Shown here piece by piece: positions 33,526 through 45,740 of a stretch of DNA of 64,000 bases. The notes below the pieces were generated by a model. That model ran no database searches. It was given only the letters and a program-made list of their open reading frames with translations, and was not told the DNA's origin. Location: NCBI GenBank assembly GCA_028015205.1, contig CM051514.1, positions 48,686,150-48,750,149 of the forward strand. The letters are read 5' to 3'. The translations under genes and the position numbers were made by a program. Source of the DNA: Mytilisepta virgata (lineage: Eukaryota > Mollusca > Bivalvia > Mytilida > Mytilidae). Position 1 is the first letter of the stretch; the number at the start of each line of letters is the position of its first letter.

Positions 33526-33715
33526 TTAAGTAACAATTATTAAAAATCAGTGTTAATTACAACATATCAAAGTACAATAAAGATATACCGAACTTTTTAT
33601 TTGTCATTAAACATAAAGATATAGTTTGTGATAAAGACATACAGCAAATTTAGAGACCATATGCAATATTATACGCATAAGTATTAGTAACAGACATTAT
33701 AGCATATCAAATGAA

Positions 33716-33950
33716 TTATGAGACTTCTGCCCTCAGTTCTAATGACTGCTTAAAAAAGAAGCCAACCATTCTAATATGTTTATTATTTGTTGGGTTAAGC
33801 AAAAATACCAGTTTTTCATCATCTCTCATGTTTATAAATTCTCTATTTTCAAGCTTAAGACTATTAAACAAAGTTTCCCTTATTTTACTATTAGTTTTAC
33901 ATTTTAAAATGAAATGAGATTCAAATATCAAGTAGAAATTATACTTTTAG
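33716..33950 (-). pseudogene. Non-LTR retrotransposon C-terminal fragment
   Basis: Minus strand: FESHFILKCKTNSKIRETLF, DDEKLVFLLNPTN and RMVGFFFKQSLELRAE. This is the pattern (HF.L.C..Y...R..L, D..KL.(Y/F)L(M/L)NP, F...S...R) that follows the zinc ribbon in molluscan non-LTR ORF2 proteins. The zinc ribbon itself is not preserved. Confidence 0.65.
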
Positions 33951-33999
33951 TTTAACATTTTTAATTTGTACCACTTATGTATGATGGACTGTGTTTCCT

Positions 34000-34739
34000 G
34001 AACATGGTGTTAATTTAAGAATACCAATGATGTTATCATTAACACTTAAATAAAATGGTTGAGTTTCTGTAACTTCATTTTTCTCCTAGTAAACCAATAG
34101 GTACATTCATTTGATGAATAAGGATGTTTTTTTTCGATTTTTACTGTGGAAACTGTATCTTTTAAAGATTTAAATGTGATTTCCGTTTCACATGACCGTA
34201 ACTTCTTTTGCGTACCGAGAAATTTTAATACGACAACAAAAATTTCCATACCGTGTGCATTCTTTTTGTGTCGCTCTAGGCTGAAGTTTCGCATTTATTT
34301 ACAAAATTTATGTAATTTACCTGGCTAAACCGATCAATATCTTGTTCTTTATATTTTTAGTTGGTTACGGTATCTTGAGTTTGTTTACAAAATCTTTTAA
34401 TATACAAAATCAATATAAATAAGAATATACAAGAGCGAAATGACAGCTTAGAACAAAAACATGGGTAACCACTTTAAACAATAATGTACATGCTTTCCCT
34501 TCTTAAAACATAAAACGGAATAAATTGATATCCTGGTTTCAAATACTATATTCTTCCAGACGAAATAACTGTAATATATTAATCAAATTAGCTTTTATGT
34601 ATAGCTCTACTATCTCGATTTGTAGAGTTGGTAAAAGTCTTTGTAAAACACAGCCATTTATACAACGTGCATATCTTTCGCTACCTTTTCAAATACCATA
34701 CAAACACAAAACATTCGTATTTTTATATTGGCATAAAAT
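34000..34739. other. No gene recognised
   Basis: A minus-strand open frame (34046-34294) starts RNFSLERHKKNAHG, faintly reminiscent of half a C2H2 zinc finger, but the cysteines are missing. Not called. Confidence 0.35.
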
Positions 34740-35215
34740 TCGTTTAGTTTATTAACACAAAAGTACATATAAATATAATTATAATTATAATCTACATGTT
34801 ATCACACAATACTAAATATAAAAATAATTTAAATAATATCCTAAATTTCAGCCTTCACAAATATCGAAATAAACGCAAAAACATCCGTTTCATTTTCATG
34901 GATATCAAAATTACAAGTTTTAACACAATGGTAAATATAAAGAGAATATAAACATATTAAAATGACGGCCTTCCCAACAGTCGAAACAAACACAAAACAT
35001 CCATATAGTGACATAAAAAGTTAAATGTTTCAACACAATAGTAAATATAAGCATCATTCATAATATTCTAGAACTCGACCTTCCCAATTGTTGAAACAAA
35101 CACAAGAACATCCGTATCGGTTTTAGTGGCATAAAACATATTTTACCAACCCACTAGTAAATATAAAAATAATTTGTTAAATATGTCAAAATTCAACTTT
35201 CCCAACTGTACAAAC
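34740..35215. repeat. Degenerate tandem array, about 115-bp period
   Basis: The anchor AACACAATnGTAAATATAA recurs near 34753, 34803, 34921, 35031 and 35150, alternating with CCTTCCCAAC.GT.GAAACAAA and ACA.CCGTAT blocks. Confidence 0.7.
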
Positions 35216-37036
35216 AATCATTGTCATTTTCAATAAGACAATGTGGGAGGAAATCCGAAGGGCCATACAACAATCATAAATCTAGGAACGGAAAAGGACG
35301 AGAACAAATAATAAAAAAAAAACAAAAAAAATTTAGCAACATGGACCCCATCAAAAAAAAAAAAAAAAAAAAAAAACGGGAATGAAGTCAGTTGGTCTGG
35401 ATGGGTAAGCAGTTGCCGTCATGTCACCTGATCATTTATATATCCGGTGTCGAAAATCATTATATGGAAGCAGATTGGTACATGTAAATATCATTTGTGC
35501 TAACCCGTAAGCATTTAAATATTACAAATAATGTAAATTCTCTAACCAATAAATACAACCGAACGTCATACACGGACAGCTTGCAGTGAAAATCTGAACC
35601 ATTTTATCAAGATAAAAGAGCGACAAGATTATGACTTAAAAGACAAAACAGACATGGAATAACGCATTATCTCAAATTCAACACTCAAAACTAAAGTGTA
35701 AACAACATGGACCGTCAAAGTTCGTAATCTTGTGATAAAGTCCCTCGCAGAAAGAAAAATCGACAAAAAATGTTAATATATGTTTTATATTTTTACTTCC
35801 CGTCGATAGGTTAGAAAATCATAAGCGATATTGCTTGAAAATATCAAAGCCTATATTGTATATGTACGTCATTGCAAAGGCTTTACCAGTATATCCTGTA
35901 TCCTTACTGATCTTAATTTGAACCATTTATACCACCGTTCTTTGTCCACCTATAGAACACCCATTGTGCCTCTTTCATGTCCTTTTTTCAAACTGCAAGT
36001 TGTTTTTCGGGACAATCTCGAATGATTCTTTAAAATGAAAATAAACAGTATTACACTTCCTTTTGTTTCCAAAAGTCGTAATAGTCGTAATGTCGTCACC
36101 ACAAACAAATGTGACGTGCAGACTTTGCGCAAGTTCTGTTACCGAAATTTGATACATACATGACACATTGACTTTGGAGATATACCTTATTGTTATCTTA
36201 AACGCTCAGTAGTTGAAAACTGAACTTTAATCTTTGTCAATGAAGACATCGTTAGATGTCTGAATTAGACATAGGCATCGCGAGAATTACCGGATGCAGA
36301 AAATTGTCAAACCGAACAGTGGTTGTCATTCAAATTATACATACATCCCCGTTAGCAAACATACGCCTATTGATACCATGTCACTGACATTTTCATATTT
36401 AATCTTGCGTTATGCGGTAAATGAAAGATTTGCTTTTTTGACACTTCAGTGTAATTTAATTTAGAAGACCTGATTTGAATGATAAAATAATTAATTCAAA
36501 ATCAAAATATAAAAATATCAAGTTAAGCCTATTGCGCATAAATATCCAATTCATGAAGCAGACGATATACTGCCACGTGTATATATATTTGATATAACTA
36601 TTAAGTAACAAGTTAAAGATAGTTCTTGTACAAAGACATGTATTTCCCTTTAGAAGACACTAAAATGATGATATGAGTATAGGGGCAGTATACAATATTG
36701 TTAGTAATCATACTATATTGAATTTTATAGTATGTATATACGTCAAACTGTCAGGGAATATTTGGGGACACATAAAACTGGTTTTACCCCCTATTGTGCG
36801 CCCTGACTCTTTGTTGTCTTTATATTTGCGTTTTGTGATATTTTATCTTACCAAGATTTTCTCTGTTGGGTGTCGTTGATTGATTGGTATGCCATTGTTA
36901 ACCTTTCCTGTTATCCATTTTGTCATACAGGGAAACACACCTTTATATTTACAGCTACTATATTAAATGTTTGTTCACCAAGATTGTCATTGTTGAACCT
37001 TTTCTTTGATCGGCTCTTTAATAAATATTTCCTGAC
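35216..37036. other. Mostly featureless; A25 tract and weak retroelement scraps
   Basis: 35330-35430 has GCAACATGGACCCCATC followed by a long A run, a scrap of the family at 27025-27155. Near 36780-36920 a block with GTTAACCTTTCCTGTTATCC resembles 40790-40850. No gene. Confidence 0.45.
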
Positions 37037-37042
37037 TTCAAT

Positions 37043-37135
37043 AAATTAAATTGATTTTAACACGGACTGGCCCTTTATGCCGAATACTATTGGTATAGCG
37101 GGCCAGCCTGTAGCAAGATCAATATAAATTCAATT
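37043..37135. repeat. Imperfect palindrome of about 90 bp
   Basis: TGATTTTAACACGGACTGGCCC pairs imperfectly with GGGCCAGCCTGTAGCAAGATCA. The centre (GCCGAATACTATTGGTATAGC) is also self-complementary. Possibly a small MITE. Confidence 0.55.
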
Positions 37136-37837
37136 AAATATGAATTATATCTATTCTGAAAGGACCAATACAGTTAACAAATTTACGAAAGTTTATATCA
37201 ACATATGAGAATTTTACCAAATGTTTGGACTCAAAGTAGCCATTCCACCAAACGCCAGGCGGAGCTTTCAGGAAGTTATTTAAAAATTGGGTTGAAAATA
37301 TTCATCACCTATCTATAGACGATTTAAGTACCAGATCTAATGTTTACAACCGCTGTTTCCGCCCAGTGCTGCACCTAGCGTTAACTAGAATTGCTACTCA
37401 AAGCTTTTAAAGGACGCCATATTACAATTTGAATTACAAACACATATCATTTTAAACCTCAGTACAACTTTTATTAATGCCAGTTGTAGCTACTTAATGA
37501 AATTCCTTCAACAAGTCCTCAATGACAGTGAACCCTATTGATTAGAGGCGTGTTAACAAGAGTATTATATGACTTATCAATGACTCTATATCAAATTAAT
37601 TCAACGTTTTATAACAAATAAATCCAATTTATATAAACTTACATATTGTTCATCTTTGTGTACACTACTCTCGTGCAGTAAATAACCGTGGTAGTAACAT
37701 ATGTCACAAATAATTGTACAATGGGAAGATATCAAATTAACCACCAAATTGAAAATATTTGATAAGGTATCAATTTGTATCTCATAGATATAAGTCTTTA
37801 ATGATAGTAAGATTTACTATTCACGCTTGTTAAATCT

Positions 37838-37876
37838 TATATTTCTATTTAATAAAGAAAATTAACTTTTCAGTCC
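37838..37876 (+). promoter_or_regulatory. Candidate core promoter of peptide gene 1
   Basis: TATATTT (37838-37844) and an initiator-like TTCAGTCC (37869-37876) about 30 bp apart, 82 bp before the start codon at 37958. Weak on sequence alone. Confidence 0.35.
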
Positions 37877-37957
37877 CTTTTAGCAGCCTCATCTGAATTA
37901 AGTGAACTCTATGATTCAATTAACTTCAGAAGATTTTTTTATTGGAAATTGGAAAAG

Positions 37958-40900
37958 ATGAAGTTGACATTATTTCTGATAATATCCGTTCTGGTTCTTA
38001 CAGTATTTTCAAGTAAGTTTTTATAGAAACCAAAAATACTGATGAGTTAATTTATTTTGGTGGTTACATTAAACTTTGTTTCGAGAATACTGAAATTTCG
38101 TCGTTCATTAATTTTCTAGTAATAATACATAATGTAATATTTATTTTTGTTAATTACTTAATAGTTCAGTTCGTGAATCCATTGTCCTTACGAAAGTTCG
38201 TGGATCCATTGACCTTACGAAAACCACGAAAATAGACATTGAGCAATATTTAGCAAATAACGGTATTTTCTCTATGTTTTCAATAAGTGAATCTGATAAC
38301 CACAAGTAAAAATGTAAAACGCTTATGATTTGTGAGCAAAGGCATCGGATTAATGTGCATGACGTCATGAGTTTTGTTTGTGCTTCTCTGATATCCCGAC
38401 GACGTCACAATTAATTTCGACCAATCAATATCCGAGAATAAAAAAGTCACTATACGATTATCAATCTATACGTAACAGGTCGATGGACGGTTAAATTGGA
38501 TGAAAATTAGAGAAATATAGATTCGTCTTTAGGTACGAGTCAGTTATGGAATGCCTCCACCCAAGCTTTATTGAGCGAATTAAAATCTAAAATTTAACTA
38601 TTCAGGGTGGAGAAAATGCTTAACTCACGAGTAAATTGAAGAGGAATCTGTTTCTCCTGTGATTTTCGACAAAAACCTCAAGAAAATGTCGTTGCTAAGT
38701 AATTTGTTTAAATAGACATCATTTCGGAACTTCTCTAGTTTATCGTTCCAATAAATGTGGAAGAAACGACGGGAATTCCCATGCAAAAATCACCGGGAAG
38801 TGGTTAAACATATTATGTATTTTTATCCCACCGATTAAACACGTCAAGAATAGGAGAAATAAAAAAAAACACGTTATATTACAAACATAAAACTAGTGGG
38901 TTATAACAATACAAATACAGCAGCGGTATCGACTCAGTGGTGATGATAAATTCTTTGATACCAAGATGTCAGGTTCTGAGCAAAACTTTAGGGAGAGAAC
39001 TGTATGGGCTTTCACAAAGAATTTCAAAATGTATCAACGGACAGCTATGCCGTGTATCTAAACACAATGTCATAAATAAATTCATTTCAATTTATTAACC
39101 AGATATGAACAATTTTAAAATATATTATAATAATTATAGCACCCGACAATTTATTGAAGAATTTTCGCAGGAAAAGGGAATGGAATGACCATGGAAGACC
39201 ACCACCATTTGAAGGGGAAGGTATATGTTGAAATAAACATCACAATTATCTTTGTTTTTCTCCCCATCAGTTTTTGCCGTTATATACATTTGTCTAAGGA
39301 TTAACAGAAGAATATCGGAGCAACCAGGCACAATATCAGAAGTCTTGTCAAATAGGGGCCACAATGAGAAGGATAAGATTTATATAGATTCTCCTTCAGG
39401 TACGAGTGAGTTATGGAATATCTCCATCCGAGATAGTTAAATTTTCGATTTTCAACACGCGTGTGAAAATCTAAAATTTAACTATAGAGGGTGGAGAAAT
39501 TCCATAACTCACGAGTAAACTGAAGGAAAATCTGTTTCTCCTATGATTTTTGACAAAAAACTCAAGAAAATGTCGTTACCATGTAGTTTGTTTACATTGA
39601 CGTCATTTCGAGACTTCTCTACTTTATCGTTCCAATAACTATAAAAAAACGGCGGTAATTCCCACGTAGAAATTTAATCACCGGGAAGTAGTTAAAAATA
39701 TTGTGTATTTGTATCCCACCGATTAAACACGTCAAGAATAGGAGGAAATATAATTATAACATATTGTACATTGTATGTAGTGACATAGAAAACAAAAACA
39801 GTGGAAAAGAATCAAATCAAATGCATGAGAAACACATATTTCATCTATATTTCGTTGTTGGTTGTGCATATTATTTCATCATTATATGTGTAACCGGTTT
39901 TCCAATATTTTGATCTCTAGCACTGCTGATAAGTTGTCAGTCAACGAAATGGACATACAGTGCATCACATTTATTATTTCGGTATTTTGTGATACGTTTT
40001 ATTTGTAATTTTACAATAATAACACAACAATGTTTTTATTTTTTTATTTCTGATTACTAAAGTATCATCTGTATTTGGAGTCTTGTTCTAATTCTTTGTG
40101 ATTTGATGTTGTTTTCGTTTAGTCATGTTTTTGAATTTTTGTCAGATGTTCAAAATCATCTGGCTTTATCCATTTAAATGCCATAAATTACTTTTCCCGC
40201 TAACACCCATTTTTCTTTTCAAAATTCTTTTGCATGCAGAATAATAAGCCATTTGTAAAAATCTTCTAAAAATGGTTTTTGGTTGAGTACTTCTTGTTTA
40301 ATATAAGTTGGTTTTTGGTTCTTCCAAATGTTTCGGTTTTAATGCTGTAATGAGAGGTAACTCCTTGAAATGCGTCGTATACAGCATAGTATAAATTTAC
40401 TATATCTAATATTAGTATCTTTGGATTGTTATTTTGAGAAATAAAAATTGTCAATGATAAAACTATGTAAAATCAAGAGAGCATATTTTCCCCGCCATAT
40501 TTTCAATGGCTTATATCTCGAATACAAGCACACAGACCTATAATTTTTTTCGCTCTTTTAGTTCCTTTATTAATCCACTATCAATATTTACCTGTGTTAT
40601 GTAAAGCTTGTTATTTTGAAACTGAGCATATTTTCCCCGCCATATTTTCAATGGCTTATATCTCGAAAACAAGCACACGGACCTATAATTTTTTTCGCTT
40701 TTTTAGTTCCTTTATTAATCCACTATCAATATTTACCAGTGTTATGATAAGCTTGTTATTTTGAAACTGAGCAGCGAACATCCTTAAAGGGTATCGTTGG
40801 TTAGTATGTCATTGTTGACCCTTCCCGTTATCCGTATTACATTATTATTTATTATATCTTTATAATATAATATTGGATGTAACGCGTCATTTGATTGGTC

Positions 40901-43176
40901 ATATATTTTTTTCGTCTGTCATATCATAGACTAAATTTTGCTACTCTAATATGACGTCATTAAAGGGAATCCCAGTTTTTTAGACGTCAAAACAACAGTT
41001 GGAATTTAATTATAGGATTGACTGTAATTTTGTTTTCAGTCTATTCGAAATAACCTCAATGCACATGGTGCACACCTTCAAATAACCCGCTATTTAGTGT
41101 GCACCACATGATTGAGGTTATTTCTTCATAGACTGAAAAAAAAATTTACAGTCAATCCTTAAATAGTATTTATTACTGTTATCAGGAATTCGACTTGTTC
41201 ATTGGCGGTTGAGTTGTTAATTTCAACCATCTATTTACATATCGACAAAAAAATACCAAAGCGACAAAACAATGTTTGTTTGTTTAGTTGGGGTTTAACG
41301 CCGTTTTCAGCACATTTTGGCCATTTCGCGGCGACCAATTTTTATTGGTAGAGGAAGCCGGAGTACCAGGAGAGAACCACCGACCTTCGGTAGGAAAATT
41401 GGCAATCCTTGTCAATTAAGATCGGAGTCGAACACACCCCGCCACAGGTGAGATTCGAACTCACAACCCCAGCGTTGACAGGCTAGTGATCAGTAGTAGT
41501 CATGACGAACTACCTAGACCACTCGGCCACCGAGGCCCCGACAAAACAATGGAAAAAGTCCGTAAGATAGAAATCCAAAGCCAAGATAAACACATGAGAT
41601 ATAGAACATACATGTAACAAACAAATGCCACAAGGATACATTTATGAATAAAAGAGAAAAAAAAACATATGATAAACTAAACAGAATTAGAACAAAACGG
41701 CACAGAAACTAAAGCACTGGCACTAGCAATGTGAACTGTCACTAAAAACCAGTGGTGACATCAGGTGCTCCAGAAGGGTAAGCCTTGCTTCGATATAATT
41801 TTTTCGATTAATAGGTATTACCTTATAATCAATTTACTGCTGTCATTGAGGACAGTACATGTAATATCATATGGACACTTCAGACAGCAGTAACACAGGA
41901 TCTCGAAGGGCAAGTAAAAAAATTTTACGTACTACAAGATGTCGATCTTAAAGAAATTATGGTAGTGACAAGAGCGTGCACGATAGATATACTCCTTTGT
42001 TTCCACAAACTTGGACTACATATTTATTTCATGATAGTAAATGTTAAAGTTTAATTTTTCTTGCTATATTGGCAAATTTAGCTAACCATACACTCGGGTT
42101 ACCAGGAGAAGTATCCACTAATTTATTAAACATGAATATAATGTAACAGTATAAAATAAGTCGGCAATAAGAGGAGTACAGTTTGCACCCATCGGAATCC
42201 CATGCCGATACACAGTACATGTATTGCCAAAACGAACAAAAAAAGGTTCTCAGCAAGAAGTTTCGGGCTTTTATCATGTCATCGTTTTTCCAGAAACTGT
42301 AATTTGCATACTTTGTATGACTAAAAAGCCTTAAAATTGTTATATGTACAACAATAGACAGCAAAATTTCACGGTCGGCAGGTGAGGTACAAGAATACAG
42401 TGGACATAAGCGATACATATACATATATAGTACGTAAAACAAACTTACGATAAAATAAACAACCAAATCAATTTCATATTCAGAGATAATATTGAAAGAT
42501 ATTGAATGAAAATAAGTATAAAAAACAATAAATTTTAGGATTTCTTTGCAGCACCTAATTTCCCTCCATTTGGCGACAACATGATTTACAGGACGAAGAG
42601 AGAGGTATGTGGATTTAATATCTTACTACCACTACAAGGAAAGGTTGACGAAGACAAATATACATAAGGAGCAAACCAAAAAGTGCAATCCATTAGACAA
42701 ACCCTGGAAGACAAATGAACAACCACAAGCACATCAAATAAACACTGGAAACTAAAAAATAATGAACAACACGAATTCCAATAAAACCCAGGAAGTTTAT
42801 AATATATCTTATAAAAACTGGATTATATAAGATATCTTATATATTATATGAGATATCTTGAAGTTGGAATAAATAGTAAAAATGCTTGCCATAAGGAATA
42901 CTTGAGGTGTAAGTCATTGGGACTTGTAAACCCAGGACAAAATCGACGAAGTAATAAACATAATATGCACATCTTGTGCATTAAAACAAGTACACGTGTA
43001 GATGTGTACCACATGAAAAACATTCTTAGGAATAGAGGGTGGTTCCAAAATAAGATTTTAATGTTAATCAAGAACAAATACATTTAGTATCTGATTTTAT
43101 TGTTTATTTGAAGTAATATATATTTTATATATACATGTATTTATTCCAGACAAGGCCTGACTTGAAGATGCCATAA
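37958..43176 (+). CDS. Peptide gene 1: secreted prepropeptide with basic cleavage sites, 4 exons
   Basis: Assembled from splice signals. Exons: 37958-38012, 39140-39220, 42552-42604, 43150-43176, giving 216 nt including the stop, 71 residues. Exon 1 is a signal peptide (MKLTLFLIISVLVLTVFS) ending at a GTAAGT donor in phase 1. Exon 2 reads TPDNLLKNFRRKREWNDHG then RPPPFEGE, with a furin-like RRKR. Exon 3 reads APNFPPFGDNMIYRTKRE, with a second basic site. Exon 4 is eight codons and a TAA. Frame stays open only in this phase combination. Acceptors of exons 3 and 4 are strong (TTTCTTTGCAG, TTTATTCCAG); that of exon 2 is weak (AATTATAG). AATAAA follows at 43222. The product is probably secreted and cleaved at RRKR and KR into Pro-rich peptides. 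An antimicrobial, neuropeptide or pheromone-type precursor fits equally. No family recognised. Confidence 0.6.
38330..38455. repeat. Inverted homologue of 8560-8745
   Basis: Contains TGACGTCATGAG and CGACGACGTCACAATTAATT in reverse-complement relation to the repeat near 8640-8740. It lies in intron 1 of peptide gene 1. Confidence 0.7.
38512..38855 (+). mobile_element. Hairpin-head repeat, copy 1
   Basis: The head is palindromic (TACGAGTCAGTTATGGAATG ... AAAATTTAACTA ... AACTCACGAGTAAATTGAAG). The tail runs CTGTTTCTCCTGTGATTTTC, ACTTCTCTAGTTTATCGTTC, then TATCCCACCGATTAAACACG. Present also at 39385-39745, 47297-47633 and 54836-55212 (minus). Confidence 0.8.
39385..39745 (+). mobile_element. 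Hairpin-head repeat, copy 2
   Basis: Best-preserved head: GAGTGAGTTATGGAATATCT at left pairs with GGAGAAATTCCATAACTCAC about 100 bp later, and GATAGTTAAATTTTCGATTT pairs with AAATCTAAAATTTAACTAT. The tail is as in copy 1. Lies in intron 2 of peptide gene 1. Confidence 0.85.
40275..40437 (+). repeat. Copy of the 14.8-kb repeat unit
   Basis: Contains GAGTACTTCTTGTTTAATAT, GAGAGGTAACTCCTTGAAAT and TCTTTGGATTGTTATTTTGA, as at 15040-15200. Confidence 0.85.
40478..40770. repeat. 146-bp tandem duplication
   Basis: GAGCATATTTTCCCCGCCAT to GCTTGTTATTTTGAAACTGA occurs twice (starting at about 40478 and 40624) with only a few differences. Confidence 0.9.
40868..41165. repeat. Hairpin element with CRE-like tail
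   Basis: TTGATTGGTCATA and TGACGTCATTAAAG precede a hairpin of about 140 bp: AGGATTGACTGTAATTTTGT...ATAACCTCAAT pairs with ATTGAGGTTATTTCTTCATA...TTACAGTCAATCCTT (41021-41162). Confidence 0.75.
41225..41780 (-). mobile_element. Penelope-like 3'-UTR fragment interrupted by a SINE
   Basis: Order of blocks as in 29795-30025 (GCCACAAGGATACATTTATG, GCACAGAAACTAAAGCACTG), ending GTGACATCAGGTGCTCCAGA, which is complementary to the CCGGAGCACCTG block of the element at 56415-57432. The SINE at 41275-41538 is inserted in it. Confidence 0.65.
41275..41538 (-). mobile_element. tRNA-derived SINE, copy 2, complete with target duplication
   Basis: 264 bp on the minus strand, from GGCCTCGGTGGCCGAGTGGT (5' end at 41538) to an AAACAAACAAAC tail. 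A perfect 13-bp target duplication CGACAAAACAATG flanks it (41262-41274 and 41539-41551). A and B boxes are well preserved. Confidence 0.92.
42095..42300 (-). pseudogene. Fragment of Penelope-like RT (motif B)
   Basis: Minus-strand reading includes GIPMGANCTPLIADLF, nearly the same as GIPMGTNCAPLLADLF in the element at 56415-57432. Surroundings are frameshifted. Confidence 0.65.
42783..42866. repeat. TATAAGATATCTTATA palindrome cluster (1)
   Basis: AGTTTATAATATATCTTATA, ATATAAGATATCTTATATAT and ATGAGATATCTTGAAGTTGG form nested palindromes. The cluster is the reverse complement of 53487-53570. Located in intron 3 of peptide gene 1. Confidence 0.8.
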
Positions 43177-43221
43177 GCCAACTATATATGACACACAGAC
43201 TATGTATTATGGGGTTTTTTA

Positions 43222-43227
43222 AATAAA
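43222..43227 (+). terminator. Polyadenylation signal of peptide gene 1
   Basis: AATAAA, 46 nt after the proposed stop codon. Confidence 0.55.
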
Positions 43228-43590
43228 CTATAAGAATACATGTTCTTGTTTATTCCGTGTGTGTACATTTGTGTCATATAACGTGTACATTTGTGTCGTA
43301 TAATTTAAAAAGGTAATTTAATAAAAAAAAATGTAGTTAACATCCAGCTCAAGTATAGCTGATTGTTTTAGGTGTAATTTCTTGATTTGATATTTCGGAA
43401 ATATTTTGGATTATAGTATTTAAGGTTATTTTTTCATCTTTCTATGCCATAGTACTGAAGACAAGCCTGATTGTTTAATCAATTTCATCGAAAGTAGTAT
43501 CATATCATGTATTAGGACAAACTACTGGTCTAGTTGCTAGAGAATACTATTCTAAATATACTCCGTCAGGTGGTTTTAGTGTTTATTTTG

Positions 43591-43850
43591 GGCCTCGGTG
43601 GCCGAGTGGTCTAGGTACTTCGTCATGACTACTAATGATCACTAGCCTGTCAACGCTGAGGTTGCGAGTTCGAATCTCACCTGTGGCGGGGTGTGTTCGA
43701 CTCCGATCTTAATTGACAAGTATTGCCAATTTTCCTACCGAAGGTCGGTTGTTCTCTCCGGGTATTCCGGCTTCCTTTACCAATAAAAACTAGCCGCCGC
43801 GAAATAGCCTAATGTGCTGAAAACGGCGTAAAACCCCAACTAAACAAACA
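43591..43850 (+). mobile_element. tRNA-derived SINE, copy 3
   Basis: Starts GGCCTCGGTGGCCGAGTGGT, contains GGTTGCGAGTTCGAATCTCA (B box), ends AAACGGCGTAAAACCCCAAC and TAAACAAACAAAACAAA. Imperfect target duplication AGTGTTTATTTTG versus AGTGTTTTTTTTTTTTG. The tRNA-like head still has both promoter boxes. Confidence 0.9.
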
Positions 43851-43869
43851 AAACAAAGTGTTTTTTTTT

Positions 43870-45350
43870 TTTGGGCTTTCCTAAGTTTTGTTATCAAGAG
43901 CGTGCTTGACGTAGGTAAACCATGAAAATGAGCATTATTTGCAAGGAATTCGAGTTTATTCTTATTCTATTGAGATATCTATAATACTAAATTTACGAAT
44001 TAGCCGAATAGGCGGCAAAACGCGTGGTTCAAAATAAACGATGTATGGTTCAGAATATAAAGGTTATTATCGGATTTGACAATCTGCATTTATAAATTTA
44101 AACTGCAGTTTTGTTTATGTGCAAATGGAATTTGTATCCACTTATCCGATATGAATTCTCCCAACATATCCCTAAGAAGGTTCTCGAATGCATACTTTTA
44201 ACACGTTGATTTAAATAAACAAGTATGCACATATTTTAAATGTAATATTATTTTTGTTTGAAATTACGGAAGAAGAATAAAACAAATTAAAAAAATTCTC
44301 CTTCGAGTGGGATGTTTCCGCTTCATGTATTCAGGATTGTTTTTCTATAATAAGGCAATTTCTCCTAACTGTAAAGGTTATGAACTTTGAAGATTATGAA
44401 GAAGTAAGGTAAAGTTCAGAGAAATTCCTAACTTAGTTGTTTTTTGGATTGCTCGGATGTTTACCTTGCACAAAGTGATAATACCAACCATTATCTATTT
44501 TTACATTATTTGTCATGTGACCTGTCTAAATATATCTCTACCATACAATTCCCTAAATAAAAATATTTTTAACAAATGGTTATCTTTAGCATTAATGACG
44601 AAATTTATCTCGGACATCTTTATAAACGTGGACAGCACACGCAGCCACACACTAAAAATGCTTTTATCGTCTGATTATTGGATATATTTGTGAAATTAAT
44701 CCTCGCTTGCCCTGTCCATGACGACAATGAAACAATTGGAACGATTATTTTCCAAAAATATGCTCTACCTTACTCACGCCATCTTTTGAAAAATTCATCC
44801 GTCTCTAAGGAAATGTTTACATCTACAATTTCATTTTCATATTTATTCTGAAGGAAAAAGGTAATGCATTATGAAATGTGTATTTAATGAAAGCTTTTCA
44901 TCAAGTTCCAGTTCAGAATTAATTGTAACAATAAAAATATTGACAATTTATATGGTTGTGTTTTCGTCATAGATTTTGACTTTGAGGGAACCTTAGGGTT
45001 CATTTTCGTAATTCTAAGTGGCACACAGTCTACTTCATCAGTGGATACATCTTCGGTAGTAACGAACAGCCATATGACAATTGGGTCACGTTGACCTAAA
45101 TTTCACGCTTCATTGACTTTGGTTAAAGTTTGCATTAACATCCATTGCTGGAATACTACAGTATATATAGACATGAAACTATCAGTTGATACCACCTACT
45201 TGACAGGAAAGTTTATAGGAAACCTGCCAAAACATCCAACTGAGTTCCTGTTCCATGAATGATATGGCCGTAATAACTTTTTAAAGTCAATATGGCCACC
45301 AAAAAAAAAAATGCTTATTTTCCCGCGCTCGCGCGGGTTCAATGTCTAGT
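43870..45350. other. No gene recognised; GC-rich hairpin at its end
   Basis: At about 45318-45337 CCCGCGCTCGCGCGGG is a perfect GC hairpin in otherwise AT-rich DNA. An ORF at 44457-44693 begins with a hydrophobic stretch but has no supporting signals. Confidence 0.45.
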
Positions 45351-45404
45351 AAAATCGAAAACTATGTAGTACGTCTCTCAGGATTAGTCTGTCCTAAATA
45401 TCGG

Positions 45405-45540
45405 AATAGGAATACAGAAGCGACAAAACACTTAAAAATGTCCGTAAATTCGAAATCCACGGAAAACAAAAAGTTTTGAGAATGAATCACAACAAACAAA
45501 CTCCACGATGATTCGTGTATAACTAAAATTATTTGGCTTT
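45405..45540 (-). mobile_element. Retroelement 3'-end fragment
   Basis: AATACAGAAGCGACAAAACA and CACAACAAACAAACTCCACG match the family at 29795-30025 and 41225-41780. Confidence 0.55.
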
Positions 45541-45740
45541 TTATGTCATTTTGGATTTGACTATGCTGTTAAAAATTTCAGAATATTGTTTCTATACTAA
45601 TCGGATGCCTGGCTCAATTAACAGCAAACGAGATAAACAATGACTTTCCAACAATCAATACATTCCAATCAATAGGTATTAGGACAAAAAAATAACATAA
45701 AAGACTACAAAATACAAACATCGAAAACAAAAGTTAAAAT

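Noticed and set aside
34046..34294. Half C2H2 zinc-finger-like string RNFSLERHKKNAHG
   Set aside because: Zinc-binding cysteines absent and no exon boundaries; probably chance.
39170..39220. Alternative acceptor for exon 2 of peptide gene 1 (TTTTCGCAG)
   Set aside because: Gives a frame that meets a stop inside exon 3; the 39140 acceptor keeps the whole gene open, although its pyrimidine tract is weak.
43591..43665. Possible tRNA gene (A and B boxes)
   Set aside because: The tRNA-like part is the head of a dispersed SINE with a conserved body and A-rich tail, not a free tRNA gene.
44457..44693. ORF with a signal-peptide-like start
   Set aside because: No TATA box, splice donor or nearby AATAAA; AT-rich DNA makes hydrophobic starts by chance.
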